Below the pieces are notes generated by a model that made no database searches, was not told where the DNA came from, and saw only the letters and a program-made list of their open reading frames with translations. This document shows positions 17,110-25,719 of a stretch of DNA of 64,000 nt, piece by piece. The stretch spans positions 53,638-117,637 of the forward strand of contig NZ_JSEF01000017.1 in NCBI RefSeq assembly GCF_000805675.1. Reading direction: 5' to 3'. The stretch is from Corynebacterium minutissimum (GTDB taxonomy: Bacteria; Actinomycetota; Actinomycetes; Mycobacteriales; Mycobacteriaceae). Numbering within the stretch: position 1 is the stretch's first letter; each line of letters opens with the position of its first letter. The translations under genes and the position numbers were made by a program.

Positions 17110-17156
17110 TAGCGCGCGCTACTAAGAGATATACGCTGCCCCTGAACAGCGTTCAA
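17110..17156 (-). promoter_or_regulatory. Bacteriocin operon promoter with two palindromes
   Basis: On the minus strand TTGAAC (17156-17151) and TATATC (17133-17128) are exactly 17 nt apart. TGAAC/GTTCA arms at 17143-17155 overlap the -35, and the perfect 12-bp palindrome TAGCGCGCGCTA at 17110-17121 lies around the expected transcription start. Both are candidate operators for the LuxR-type regulator. The leader to ATG 17076 is about 45 nt and contains the AAAGGA ribosome site. Confidence 0.62.
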
Positions 17157-17199
17157 GTGTCAAAAGTTACCTTTCGCAGATTCATCAACTCCGCGCAAA

Positions 17200-17308
17200 T
17201 ACCCAGGCCTCAATCCGCAGCTCTCTGGTGGATTGCGGGGTGTCGGCAAGCGCGTGAAAATACAAGCAGGAGGTCTGGTTTTCCAGCCCTGGACATTTGC
17301 AACCAGGA
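17200..17308. repeat. Right direct repeat (copy B) bordering the bacteriocin island
   Basis: Second copy of the repeat at 13425-13532, same orientation, offset 3775 bp, with one extra base near its right end. The copies share long exact blocks, for example GTCGGCAAGCGCGTGAAAAT and GCAGGAGGTCTGGTTTTCC. It lies between the bacteriocin promoter and the rlmB stop. The stretch 17309-17385 beyond it holds no further recognisable feature. Confidence 0.85.
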
Positions 17309-17385
17309 CGGCGGGAGCTGCCCAGCAGACACATTGGAGGCAAACAAAAAGGCGCCACACAACGCGACGCCTTCCAAATTACGTG

Positions 17386-18333
17386 TTACTTCGCAGCGCG
17401 ACGCTGCCGAGCAAACTCCGAAAGCACTGCACCCGCAGCAACGGATGCGTTTAAGGATTCGACCCACGCGGTCATCGGGATAGACATGATGACATCGCAA
17501 TTCTCGCGAACGAGGCGGGAAATGCCCTTGCCCTCAGAGCCAATAACGATGACGACGGGGTCCGTGCCTCCAGTGTAGGTATCAAGGGTGTGCTCGCCGC
17601 CAGCATCAAGACCGACCACCTGGTAGCCGGCCTTCTGGAAATCCTGCACGGTGCGGGTCACGTTGGTCACGCGTGCCACCGGTAGGCGCGCGGCAGTGCC
17701 GGCAGAAGTACGCCAGGCCACCGCGGTGACGGAGGCCGAACGGCGCTCCGGGATGATGACGCCGTGGCCGCCGAAAGCAGCGACGGAGCGGATGACGGCG
17801 CCGAGGTTACGGGGATCCGTGATGTTGTCGAGGATGACGAACATGCCCGGTTCCTGAGCGTCGCGCGCGCGATCCATGAGATCATGCACCTCGGCGTACT
17901 TGTAGGGCGGAATCTGCAGGCCAATGCCCTGGTGCAAACCATTGCCCGTCATGCGATCCATCTCGTGGCGCTGAACCTCGAGGATCGGGATGTTGCGGGT
18001 ATTGCACATGGCAACGGCCTCGGAGAGGCGGGCGTCGTTACGCGTGCCCTGCACGATGTAGAGCGAAGTGGCCGGCACCTTGGCGTGAAGGCACTCGATG
18101 ACCGGGTTGCGGCCCACGACCATCTCCGCGGTTTCCTTCTGGTGGCGCCCCGAGTTGCGGCGCTCGCGTTCCAGCTTCGCCTTGTGCTTAGCGTGGTAAA
18201 TGCGGTCTTCCGCCTTAGGCGTCGGGCCCTTGCCAACCAATCCCTTGCGGCGCTGACCTCCAGAACCCTTCGTGGCGCCCTTCTTGTTGGACTTGCGGGC
18301 GCCCGCGCCGCCGCGGCCGTGGGTACGTGCCAT
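17386..18333 (-). CDS. rlmB: 23S rRNA (guanosine-2'-O-)-methyltransferase RlmB (SpoU family)
   Basis: 315 residues. SAM-dependent 2'-O-methylation of a conserved guanosine in 23S rRNA. The N-terminal ~75 residues are Gly/Lys/Arg-rich (an RNA-binding tail common in actinobacterial members). The L30e-like substrate domain follows, then the SPOUT knot with motif 1 [19 protein letters not shown], motif 2 [12 protein letters not shown] and motif 3 [17 protein letters not shown]. It is last in the carD-ispD-ispF-(cassette)-cysS-rlmB operon; the gap to cysS is 42 nt with TTAAGGAGT as ribosome site. Confidence 0.95.
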   Translation of the reverse strand: MARTHGRGGAGARKSNKKGATKGSGGQRRKGLVGKGPTPKAEDRIYHAKHKAKLERERRNSGRHQKETAEMVVGRNPVIECLHAKVPATSLYIVQGTRNDARLSEAVAMCNTRNIPILEVQRHEMDRMTGNGLHQGIGLQIPPYKYAEVHDLMDRARDAQEPGMFVILDNITDPRNLGAVIRSVAAFGGHGVIIPERRSASVTAVAWRTSAGTAARLPVARVTNVTRTVQDFQKAGYQVVGLDAGGEHTLDTYTGGTDPVVIVIGSEGKGISRLVRENCDVIMSIPMTAWVESLNASVAAGAVLSEFARQRRAAK

Positions 18334-18375
18334 AGTTCTTACTCCTTAAGTTGTCCTCGACGGATGCCGAGGACG

Positions 18376-19797
18376 TTAGTCAGCCAGGGACCACGTAGGT
18401 CCGTCGGCGGTATCGGTGATGGTAATACCCGCGGCTGCAAGGCGGTCGCGCACGGCGTCCGCAGTAGCCCAATCCTTTTCTGCGCGGGCAGTGGTGCGGC
18501 GCTCCAGCTCAGCCTGGACCAAGACGTCCAGTGCCGCATCAGCACCGCTCGTAACGGCACTATCTTTCCACTGTTCATCCAGCGGATCAAAGCCAAGAAC
18601 CGCAGCCATGGCGCGCACGGCACCGGCGAGGCGCTCGGCGTCGTCGTGGCGGCCTTCAGCCAGTGCCTTATTACCCGCACGTACTGCAGTGTGGATCTCT
18701 GCCAGGGCCTTCGGCACGGCGATGTCATCATTCATGGCCTCTTCGAATGCCAGGGTCCACTCGCCCTTCTCAACACCCTCGAACCTGCCCACAAAGTCCT
18801 CAATACGGCGGTAGCCCGCTGCAGCCTCGGTCAGCGCGGACTCGGAGTATTCAAGCACAGAGCGGTAGTGCGCCGAGCCCAGGTAGTAGCGCAGCTCCAC
18901 CGGGCGGACGATCTCCAGCATGTTGGCGATGGAAAGCACGTTGCCCAGGGACTTGGACATCTTCTCACCGGACATGGTCACCCAGTGGTTGTGCATCCAG
19001 TAGTTGGCAAACTTATCGCCGGCCGCATGCGACTGTGCAATCTCGTTCTCGTGATGCGGGAACTGCAGGTCGAGACCACCACAGTGGATATCGAACTCGC
19101 TGCCCAGATAGTAGGTGGACATCGCCGAGCACTCCAGATGCCAGCCCGGACGCCCGCGGCCCCAGGGCGTGGGCCACGACGGCTCACCCGGCTTAGCAGC
19201 CTTCCACAGGGCAAAGTCTTGAGGACTGCGCTTGCCAGCGTTGTCTGTTTCGCCCTGTTCCATCTCCTCGACGCGGTTGCCGGACAGCGCGCCGTAATCC
19301 GAGCCTTCCGTGGCATTCCACGCAGCAACGTCGAAGTAGACGGAGCCAGCCTCATCGTCCTCCCCCGCTGGGCCACCAGGTACGGCGTAGGCAAAGCCGG
19401 CGTCGATAAGCCTCTGCATGTACTCCACCATTTGCGTGACAAAACCGGTCGCGCGCGGCTCCACGGAGGGCGGCAGCACGCCCAAGGTGTTGTATGCCTT
19501 GGTGAACTCGCGCTCGTAGGTGGATACCCACTCCCACCAGGGGCGGTTGTTCTCCGCAGCCGTGGTGAGAATCTTGTCATCGATGTCGGTGACGTTGCGC
19601 ACCAGTGCTACGTCATAGCCCTGCGCGATGAGCCAGCGACGCAGGATGTCAAAGGCCACGCCGGAACGCAGGTGGCCAATGTGCGGCTGGGATTGCGGGG
19701 TGGCACCACACAGATAGATGGACGCGTGGCCGGGACGAACCGGCTCGAAGTCACGTTGGCTGCGGGTAGCGGTATCGAAAATGCGCAAAGTACTCAC
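18376..19797 (-). CDS. cysS: Cysteinyl-tRNA synthetase
   Basis: 473 residues from GTG 19797. Class I synthetase charging tRNA-Cys. HIGH-box PHIGHLRSG near residue 38, zinc ligands in [20 protein letters not shown] and [15 protein letters not shown], and the KMSKS loop [10 protein letters not shown]. The length and the DALR-type C-terminal domain separate it from the shorter MshC mycothiol ligase. Downstream of the low-GC cassette and upstream of rlmB, as in mycobacteria once the cassette is removed. Confidence 0.95.
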   Translation of the reverse strand: MSTLRIFDTATRSQRDFEPVRPGHASIYLCGATPQSQPHIGHLRSGVAFDILRRWLIAQGYDVALVRNVTDIDDKILTTAAENNRPWWEWVSTYEREFTKAYNTLGVLPPSVEPRATGFVTQMVEYMQRLIDAGFAYAVPGGPAGEDDEAGSVYFDVAAWNATEGSDYGALSGNRVEEMEQGETDNAGKRSPQDFALWKAAKPGEPSWPTPWGRGRPGWHLECSAMSTYYLGSEFDIHCGGLDLQFPHHENEIAQSHAAGDKFANYWMHNHWVTMSGEKMSKSLGNVLSIANMLEIVRPVELRYYLGSAHYRSVLEYSESALTEAAAGYRRIEDFVGRFEGVEKGEWTLAFEEAMNDDIAVPKALAEIHTAVRAGNKALAEGRHDDAERLAGAVRAMAAVLGFDPLDEQWKDSAVTSGADAALDVLVQAELERRTTARAEKDWATADAVRDRLAAAGITITDTADGPTWSLAD

Positions 19798-19830
19798 GCG
19801 GACTAGTCTAATTGACCCTGAGTTAGGAAT

Positions 19831-20562
19831 TCACCACGGCCGATGCTCCCGCGCGTCAGTATCAACTGCTGTACTCGTCTTTTCAACGGTATATCCCATT
19901 CGTCGCAAGACCTGCGCAGCTTCTTCAGGATTATCAGCTATGGCTCCACGCAGCTGTCCATCGAGCCACTTTTCCCGGCTATCTGCGAGGATGCTTTTCC
20001 AGCCGGGGCTCGATCGAAAACCACACTCGACAAAAAGGAAGGAAAAGTAGTCCGCCAGAGATACCCGAAATCGCCGGCCGCCTATAGGAAAATGTATATC
20101 CTCAATTCTGACTTTCTTCCGGGGGTTCTTCACCCCGGAAAAGTTCTTCATCAGCGCGGGACTCAATAGTCCTGCCACTCCTGAATGATGTATATGGGCA
20201 GTCGGAGCGGTACGGTTGTCACGTTCATATTCGAAACGAACTCCTGGGGCAGTCCCTACCCGCAGCTCAAACTTGCTCGATTTGACGCTAAGAGACAATT
20301 CATCAGGCGACATAGTCGTGTGAAAACGAACAACAGATTCGAAGAGGTCACTGTAGGAAACGCACTGACTTCTCTGGCTTCCTACCCCATAAACCAATGG
20401 TGCGTGCAATTCCAACAACGCTGTACCATCGTCCGGATTGAGGTCTGTCCACACCTGAATGTCAGATTCTTCGTTGAGGGGCAACACCTTCAGATGCACG
20501 GCATGCACCCAGTTAAAGAATTCCGCCGTCAGCTGTAGCCCTGATCCCCCCATGCGCACCAC
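19831..20562 (-). CDS. Unrecognised low-GC protein, second gene of an accessory pair
   Basis: 243 residues from GTG 20562 (or 240 from ATG 20553). I do not recognise a family. There is no signal peptide or membrane helix. The protein begins with mixed strands (VWTDLNPDDGTALLELHAPL), has a central basic segment (KNPRKKVRIEDIHFPIGGRR) and an amphipathic C-terminal part (EEAAQVLRRMGYTVEKTS). GC is low: 42% in the line 20281-20340. It lies between ispF and cysS, which are neighbours in mycobacteria, and follows the 66-residue gene by 3 nt. That pairing recalls toxin-antitoxin or defence pairs, but no catalytic motif supports this. Confidence 0.7.
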   Translation of the reverse strand: MVRMGGSGLQLTAEFFNWVHAVHLKVLPLNEESDIQVWTDLNPDDGTALLELHAPLVYGVGSQRSQCVSYSDLFESVVRFHTTMSPDELSLSVKSSKFELRVGTAPGVRFEYERDNRTAPTAHIHHSGVAGLLSPALMKNFSGVKNPRKKVRIEDIHFPIGGRRFRVSLADYFSFLFVECGFRSSPGWKSILADSREKWLDGQLRGAIADNPEEAAQVLRRMGYTVEKTSTAVDTDAREHRPW

Positions 20563-20565
20563 GAC

Positions 20566-20766
20566 TTAGGTTTCAAGCATGAGCTCTACGCGACGGAGTT
20601 CATCGTAAAGCGCGCGCTCTTCCGTGGAGAATCGACCGGTTACTGCGAGCATGCGAAGGTCCTCAGAGCTAAGGTTCTCCCCTATGGCAGCTTCCAAGGC
20701 ATGCAGGAGTTCGTCATGCCGGGCACACAGCGCCTCGGTATTGGTAATGCGCATTGTCAAAGCCAC
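20566..20766 (-). CDS. Small helical protein, first gene of the accessory pair
   Basis: 66 residues from GTG 20766, which has a strong AAAGGAGG 5 nt upstream. The protein looks wholly alpha-helical and acidic (ALCARHDELLHALEAAIGEN, then LSSEDLRMLAVTGRFSTEER and ALYDELRRVELMLET), with no signal or DNA-binding motif that I can name. Its stop lies 3 nt before the GTG of the 243-residue gene, so the two are translationally linked. Such a short helical partner could be a chaperone or antitoxin for the larger protein; this is only inferred from the layout. Confidence 0.65.
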   Translation of the reverse strand: MALTMRITNTEALCARHDELLHALEAAIGENLSSEDLRMLAVTGRFSTEERALYDELRRVELMLET

Positions 20767-20794
20767 AGCAACCTCCTTTCCCCATGACTCTACG

Positions 20795-21286
20795 TTAGGA
20801 CTCGGTAGCGCGCCAGACTACGGCCGTGGCCACGGCGGCGCGGCCTTCCTCGCGGCCAGTGAAGCCGAGTCGGTCCGTCGTGGTGGCAGAAATCGACACG
20901 GGCGCGCCGAGAATGTCCGTCAGCACAGCTTCAGCTTCCGCGCGGCGCGGCCCCATCTTCGGGGTCTGCCCGATGAGTTGTGCTGCGGCATTACCGATGA
21001 TGAAACCTTCCTTCTCCAGCAGCTCGCGGCATTCGCGCAGCAGCTTCGCACCGGACACACCGTCATATTCAGGGCGGCCCACTCCGACGAAGGAGCCGAG
21101 ATCGCCGAGGTGGGAGGCCGACAGTAGAGCGTCGACAAGCGCGTGGCTTACCACGTCCCCATCGGAGTGGCCCTCACAGCCGTCGGCGTCCTCGAAGAGA
21201 AGCCCGGCGATCCAGCATTCTTTTCCGGGCTCGATCTGGTGGGCGTCGGTGGCGATGCCAACGCGGGGGATTATGGGGTTAGTCAC
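20795..21286 (-). CDS. ispF: 2-C-methyl-D-erythritol 2,4-cyclodiphosphate synthase
   Basis: 163 residues. Fifth step of the non-mevalonate isoprenoid route: cyclises CDP-ME 2-phosphate to MEcPP with release of CMP. Metal-binding D-A-H in [12 protein letters not shown], the second metal His in [19 protein letters not shown], and the nucleotide-contact T-T-T/D-R-L-G-F in [17 protein letters not shown]. It overlaps the end of ispD by 8 bp (GTG start), so the two are coupled. Confidence 0.95.
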   Translation of the reverse strand: MTNPIIPRVGIATDAHQIEPGKECWIAGLLFEDADGCEGHSDGDVVSHALVDALLSASHLGDLGSFVGVGRPEYDGVSGAKLLRECRELLEKEGFIIGNAAAQLIGQTPKMGPRRAEAEAVLTDILGAPVSISATTTDRLGFTGREEGRAAVATAVVWRATES

Positions 21287-22028
21287 TAGGTACCTCGAAG
21301 ATGGTCGGTTCGGCCTCGTCCGTCACAGCCTTGGCCAAAACGAGGTCGATGGGAGTGGTGATTTTAAAGGCGAAGGTATCACCCTGGACGGTGTCCACGC
21401 GCGCGCCATGCCATTCCATAAGACTTGCATCATCCGTCGCTGTGAAATCCGGGTTCTGTTCCCAATAGTCCACGTTGGCGTGACGGAGCGCGGCCAGGGA
21501 AAAGCCTTGTGGCGTCTGCACAGCGCGCAGGCGGGAGCGGTCTGGCGTGGCAAGGACGGCCTCGCCCTCCACTTCCTTGATGGTGTCCGCGACGGGCAGG
21601 ACTGGGATAACTGCGGTGGCGCCCTCGAGCACGCGCTTGGCGACGCGCGCGATCATCCCCGGAGGCGTCAAAGCCCGGGCCGCATCGTGGATGAGCACCA
21701 CGGCCTCCTCCTCCGGGATTGCTTGCAATCCCGCCCACACGGAATCGGCGCGCTCGCCGCCGCCGTGGACAAGACGGAGAGGAATGTCAGCCTCGACGCG
21801 AGCCAGGATGCACTCCGCGTAGCTTTCCATGGTGGGGCTGACGAGCACGATGACCTCATCGACGATGCCGGAGGTAACCATCGCCTGGACGGAGCGCTCC
21901 AAAAGAGTACGCCCGCGCAGCTCGACATAGGCTTTGGGCACCTCGGCGCCGAGGCGCGTGCCCTTGCCTGCCGCCGCAACGAGCGCGATGACGCGAGGTT
22001 TAGTCTTCGTCGTCGAAGGAGAGGTCAT
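21279..22028 (-). CDS. ispD: 2-C-methyl-D-erythritol 4-phosphate cytidylyltransferase
   Basis: About 249 residues from ATG 22028, which lies 29 nt inside the end of carD; no clear ribosome site, consistent with coupling. The enzyme makes CDP-ME from MEP and CTP. Nucleotide-binding [20 protein letters not shown], then [14 protein letters not shown] and [10 protein letters not shown] are diagnostic. The longer open frame upstream is shadow inside carD. Confidence 0.94.
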   Translation of the reverse strand: MTSPSTTKTKPRVIALVAAAGKGTRLGAEVPKAYVELRGRTLLERSVQAMVTSGIVDEVIVLVSPTMESYAECILARVEADIPLRLVHGGGERADSVWAGLQAIPEEEAVVLIHDAARALTPPGMIARVAKRVLEGATAVIPVLPVADTIKEVEGEAVLATPDRSRLRAVQTPQGFSLAALRHANVDYWEQNPDFTATDDASLMEWHGARVDTVQGDTFAFKITTPIDLVLAKAVTDEAEPTIFEVPSD

Positions 22029-22584
22029 CGAGATCGATGTCGCTATCAACGTCGGTGGTGATGGACTTATCGTCCACCAAACCAGCGGCACGGTGGCGCT
22101 CGATGGTGGCGTTGATTTCCTCCATCATGGTGTCGGCCTTCTTCTCGTCAACCGGCTTAGCCAAGGAGAGCTCGCCTACGAGAATCTGGCGCGCCTTGGC
22201 CAGCATGCGCTTCTCACCGGCGGACAGGCCCCGGTCCTGGTCACGGCGCCACAGGTCACGAACAACTTCAGCAACCTTGTTGATGTCGCCGGACGCTAGG
22301 CGCTCCTGGTTGGCCTTGTAGCGACGGGACCAGTTGCCGGCCTCTTCAACGTCTACCTCACGCAGAACGGAGAAGACCTTCTCTAGGCCTTCCTTGCCCA
22401 CGACGTCACGTACGCCGACCATTTCGACGTTCTTGGAAGGCACACGGACGACCAGGTCGGACTGGTTGATTTGGAGGACGAGGTACTCGAGGGTTTCGCC
22501 ACCCATCTCGCGCGTTTCAATCGCCGTGATTTTGGCGGCGCCGTGGTGCGGGTAGACGACGACCTCTCCGACCTTAAATTCCAT
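22000..22584 (-). CDS. carD: CarD-family RNA polymerase-binding transcription factor
   Basis: 194 residues from ATG 22584 (AAGGAG 5 nt upstream; the GTG 6 nt earlier lies inside that spacing). The N-terminal Tudor-like RNAP-interaction domain reads [20 protein letters not shown] and binds the beta subunit. The helical C-terminal domain ([37 protein letters not shown]) carries the conserved Trp that props open promoter bubbles in mycobacterial CarD. The acidic C-terminal extension [15 protein letters not shown] adds about 30 residues. It stabilises open complexes at rRNA and many housekeeping promoters. The intergenic region upstream has TAGAAT as -10 at about 22674-22669 on the minus strand. 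Confidence 0.95.
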   Translation of the reverse strand: MEFKVGEVVVYPHHGAAKITAIETREMGGETLEYLVLQINQSDLVVRVPSKNVEMVGVRDVVGKEGLEKVFSVLREVDVEEAGNWSRRYKANQERLASGDINKVAEVVRDLWRRDQDRGLSAGEKRMLAKARQILVGELSLAKPVDEKKADTMMEEINATIERHRAAGLVDDKSITTDVDSDIDLDDLSFDDED

Positions 22585-22865
22585 TGCCACTCCTTGTGAA
22601 GCCTTTGAAGACGATGCTCATCGAGTACGCTCGCTCTGCTCTCGATGGGCCGCATATACAGGGAATCGATTCTAGCACGCGGTATTTCACCCCCGCCCGC
22701 TGAGGCATCGCGGGGAGGCTATACACCACGTAGCGTACGTGGTGAAGAATGGCTACCCCCGGTTTACCCAAGGGGTTTGCCGGAAACTGTGTGCTTTTCG
22801 TGGAGAGGGACTAGGCTAAAGCGTTGATAAGCTTTGTGATCGCAATTCAATGGAGGACACTCACA

Positions 22866-23441
22866 GTGCAGTCCCTGAAGTCCGCCGCTCGCTGCGGTGC
22901 CATCATGTCAGTTACCGCCCTCTCCGCGCTGGCGCTGGCTTCCTGCTCGGCTGGTCATGTTGCGCAGACCGCGGAGAAGGTTGCAGCTGTCGATGGCGCA
23001 ACCGCCAGCACCGAAGATGGCAAGGTGGCCGTACGTGACGTCACCATTCAGGTTGAGCCGGACTCCGGTGAAACCTCCCTGAAGTTCATCGCCGTGAACC
23101 AGGGCTACAAGGTCGATGAGGTCACCTTGGAATCCGTGAGCGTTGATGGCCAAGATGTCGTCATCGAGGGCGCTACCCCGATTGCCCGCGATCAGGCACT
23201 GTACGGCGATTCCGCAACCAACCTGGAAAACCTTCCGAAGGATGAGAAGGACAACAACATCACCTACGTGACCACCTCCCTGGAGAACGATGGCTTCGCC
23301 TTCGGTGGCTCCCGCCCGGTGACCTTCACCTTCAACACCGGCACCATTGAGGTCGACGCCACCGTGTCCGCTTCCCCGCTGGAGGCCGGCAAGTTTGACC
23401 GCGACCCGGAGTCCGAAGAGGGCTACACCGAGGCTAAGTAA
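22866..23441 (+). CDS. LpqE-like secreted lipoprotein
   Basis: 191 residues from GTG 22866 with GGAGG 9 nt upstream. Lipoprotein signal with lipobox LASC. The mature part (VAVRDVTIQVEPDSGETSLK, FIAVNQGYKVDEVTLESVSV) is a beta-rich domain. Divergent from carD and close to radA, it occupies the place of lpqE in M. tuberculosis. Its function is not established; some relatives resemble copper-chaperone folds, but no Met/His metal motif stands out here. Confidence 0.8.
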   Translation: MQSLKSAARCGAIMSVTALSALALASCSAGHVAQTAEKVAAVDGATASTEDGKVAVRDVTIQVEPDSGETSLKFIAVNQGYKVDEVTLESVSVDGQDVVIEGATPIARDQALYGDSATNLENLPKDEKDNNITYVTTSLENDGFAFGGSRPVTFTFNTGTIEVDATVSASPLEAGKFDRDPESEEGYTEAK

Positions 23442-23487
23442 AGCTTCGACCGCGAGGCTTCACACCGCCCTAGCTGACCGCATTACG

Positions 23488-23524
23488 CCGCCCTAGCTGA
23501 GCAACGTCTCAGCTAGGGCGGTTT
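23488..23524 (+). terminator. Strong rho-independent terminator after the lpqE-like gene
   Basis: A 14-bp perfect stem CCGCCCTAGCTGAG (23488-23501) pairs with CTCAGCTAGGGCGG (23508-23521) across a 6-nt loop and is followed by TTT. An extra partial copy of the left arm, CCGCCCTAGCTGA at about 23466-23478, precedes it and could form an alternative pairing. The small secreted gene converges from the other side. Confidence 0.85.
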
Positions 23525-23616
23525 CGCAATGCCGGCTTCTTCCTTACTCAAAACGCACCAACGCCGCCGCGCACAAAGGTGCACGGCGGCGACAGCGTGG
23601 TGAGCTCTACAGGCTC

Positions 23617-23844
23617 TTAACGCACAGAGGAGCTAGCGAGGATTGCCTGGGCCCAGCCAAGGGTGGACAGGGTGGCCGGAACCAGCAGGAGGTTCGGTGC
23701 CTGCGGGCCACCGTACCGAATCATGGTGTCCATGACCTGGTTCAGCGGCTCCGGGTAGGTAGCAGCGGAAGCGGCCGGGGTGCCAGCCACAGCGACGGCG
23801 GATGCAGCAGCGATTGCAACGAGGGAACGACGGATCTTCTTCAT
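23617..23844 (-). CDS. Tiny secreted peptide, paralogue 1
   Basis: 75 residues from ATG 23844 with AAGGAG 5 nt upstream. Clear Sec signal (MKKIRRSLVAIAAASAVAVA, then GTPAASA) leaving a mature peptide of about 48 residues, TYPEPLNQVMDTMIRYGG followed by PQAPNLLLVPATLSTLGW. It is plainly related to the next gene upstream (24098-23889): both share basic start, GTPAASA, P-x-P-L and the L-V-P-A-x-L-S-x-L-G core. No cysteine, so not a disulfide peptide. Function unknown; short amphipathic mature forms recall channel-forming or surface-active peptides of the corynebacterial envelope. Confidence 0.8.
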   Translation of the reverse strand: MKKIRRSLVAIAAASAVAVAGTPAASAATYPEPLNQVMDTMIRYGGPQAPNLLLVPATLSTLGWAQAILASSSVR

Positions 23845-23888
23845 TGTGTCTCCTTGAATGATTCTTTGAAGGGCGGGTAGTTACGTGG

Positions 23889-24098
23889 TTAGAACAGAAC
23901 GTTCGAGATGAAGCCCAAGGAGGACAGGGCTGCCGGTACGAGGATGACGTTCTGAGCTTCGTAGCCAGCAACGTTGGTAATCTGCGTCAGGACATCTGCG
24001 AGCGGCTGCGGAGCCTGAGCAGCGGAGGCAGCAGGGGTACCAGCCAGGGCGATAGCAACAGCAGCACCGGCGGCGACGAGGGTACGACGGATCTTCAT
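23889..24098 (-). CDS. Tiny secreted peptide, paralogue 2
   Basis: 69 residues from ATG 24098 with AAGGTG 5 nt upstream. Signal MKIRRTLVAAGAAVAIALAG then TPAASA; mature part of about 43 residues with PQPLADVLTQITNVAGYEAQ and VILVPAALSSLGF. Same architecture as its neighbour 44 nt downstream, so this is a tandem duplication, though sequence has diverged outside the signal and the LVPA-LS-LG core. Divergent from radA. The 215 bp between the two divergent starts must hold both promoters. Confidence 0.8.
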   Translation of the reverse strand: MKIRRTLVAAGAAVAIALAGTPAASAAQAPQPLADVLTQITNVAGYEAQNVILVPAALSSLGFISNVLF

Positions 24099-24313
24099 AA
24101 AATCACCTTAGGGGTTGTGAGAGTTGTGCATGGGGGGACGGTTTCACGCATCACTTATTAAAGTTTTGCCCGTAACCTGACTAACACTGTAGGGGCTTAG
24201 TGATGATGTTGCCTAGGTTCGTGGGGAATAAATCCATATGGGGGTAATAACGAATTCTTGATGATAGAGCAACAACATCCTCGATGTCCGGGCGCCTTAC
24301 TACAGTGAGAGAC

Positions 24314-25687
24314 ATGGCTAAAAAGGTTCGTCCCGTCCACACCTGCACCGAATGCGGTTTTGTCTCCCCCAAGTGGTTGGGCCGCTGCCCCGAGTGCGGG
24401 TCGTGGGGAACGCTGCAAGAAACTGCTGCCGTGCAGGAAAGCAGTGCTGCGCAGGCAGCGATGAGTGGACGCCGGCCGACGGGACTTACGCCAACGAGCC
24501 CAGCTGTCCCCATCACCAAGGTGGGAGCGGCACAAACCAAAGCGCTTAACACCGGGATTGGGGAGCTCGACCGCGTCCTTGGTCGCGGTATCGTGCCCGG
24601 CTCCGTGGTGCTCATGGCAGGCGAGCCCGGGGTGGGTAAATCCACGCTGCTACTCGAGGTCGCATCGCGCTGGGCGCAACTAGGCCGCACGGCGTTGTAC
24701 GCCACGGCAGAAGAATCTGCCGGGCAGGTCCGTGCCCGCGCTGAGCGTACCGGCGCACTGCACGAGACGCTCTATTTGGCGGCGGAGTCGAATCTGGATG
24801 TTGTCTTCGGACACGTCGAGCAGCTCAAGCCCAGTCTCATCATTGTGGACTCGGTGCAGACCATGCATGCAGCAGGCGTCGAAGGAGTAGCCGGAGGCGT
24901 GGCGCAATCCCGTGCGGTCACCGCTGCGTTGACCACATTGGCTAAGACCACGGGAATCCCGATCCTCCTCGTTGGTCACGTCACCAAGGATGGCAACGTG
25001 GCCGGTCCGCGCGTGCTGGAGCACCTCGTCGATGTGGTGTTGAACTTTGAAGGTGACCGGCAGTCTTCCCTACGGCTGTTGCGCGGGCTCAAGAATCGCT
25101 TCGGCGCTACTGATGAGATGGGCTGCTTTGAGCAAACCGCCGCCGGCATCCGCGAGGTCGCGGACCCGTCCGGGCTGTTTCTTTCCCACCGCGGTAGCAC
25201 ACCGGATGGTTCCGCGGTCACGGTAGCCATGGATGGGGTGCGCCCTATTCTCGCGGAAGTGCAAGCGCTCACGGTCGATCCGGTGGCCAAGAATCCTCGC
25301 CGCGTCGTGACGGGTTTGGATGCCAACCGCGTCCCCATGGTGCTTGCTGTCTTGCAGGCGCGGGCGGGTGAGCGCACGAACGACAAAGACGCCTACGTCG
25401 CCACCGTGGGTGGCATGAAGATTCAGGAGCCGGCAACAGACCTCGCGGTAGCCCTAGCCACGTGGTCCTCACTCCATGAGCGGCCGCTGCCACCGAAGAC
25501 CGTGGTGATCGGAGAAGTCGGCCTGGCCGGCGAGGTACGCCGCGTGCCAAACCTGGATCGTCGTCTGGCGGAGGCTGCGCGCTTGGGCTACCGCCAGGCC
25601 ATCGTCCCGCCGGGCGAGGTAGAGGTCACCGGCATGCGCGTGCATCAAGCATCCACGTTGAGTGAGGCAATTTCTGCGCTGAGCTAG
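24314..25687 (+). CDS. radA: DNA repair protein RadA (Sms)
   Basis: About 457 residues from ATG 24314. It promotes branch migration in recombination repair. N-terminal C4 zinc finger CTECGFVSPKWLGRCPECGS, RecA-like ATPase with Walker A GEPGVGKSTLLL, the RadA-specific K-N-R-F-G motif in GLKNRFGATDEMGCFE, and a C-terminal Lon-protease-like domain (KTVVIGEVGLAGEVRRVPNL) without protease residues. The longer frame from 24284 lacks support; TACAGT at 24301-24306 would then fall inside the gene, whereas it is a good -10 for a leaderless ATG 24314. In mycobacteria disA follows radA directly; here the next gene is convergent and disA is absent. Confidence 0.94.
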   Translation: MAKKVRPVHTCTECGFVSPKWLGRCPECGSWGTLQETAAVQESSAAQAAMSGRRPTGLTPTSPAVPITKVGAAQTKALNTGIGELDRVLGRGIVPGSVVLMAGEPGVGKSTLLLEVASRWAQLGRTALYATAEESAGQVRARAERTGALHETLYLAAESNLDVVFGHVEQLKPSLIIVDSVQTMHAAGVEGVAGGVAQSRAVTAALTTLAKTTGIPILLVGHVTKDGNVAGPRVLEHLVDVVLNFEGDRQSSLRLLRGLKNRFGATDEMGCFEQTAAGIREVADPSGLFLSHRGSTPDGSAVTVAMDGVRPILAEVQALTVDPVAKNPRRVVTGLDANRVPMVLAVLQARAGERTNDKDAYVATVGGMKIQEPATDLAVALATWSSLHERPLPPKTVVIGEVGLAGEVRRVPNLDRRLAEAARLGYRQAIVPPGEVEVTGMRVHQASTLSEAISALS

Positions 25688-25719
25688 CACTGCCCTAGTG
25701 CTGCCACGAAAGCTGGCGC

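Noticed and set aside
17210..17500. Open frames across the right copy of the island repeat
   Set aside because: They have no ribosome site, differ between the two copies and are read in repeat DNA.
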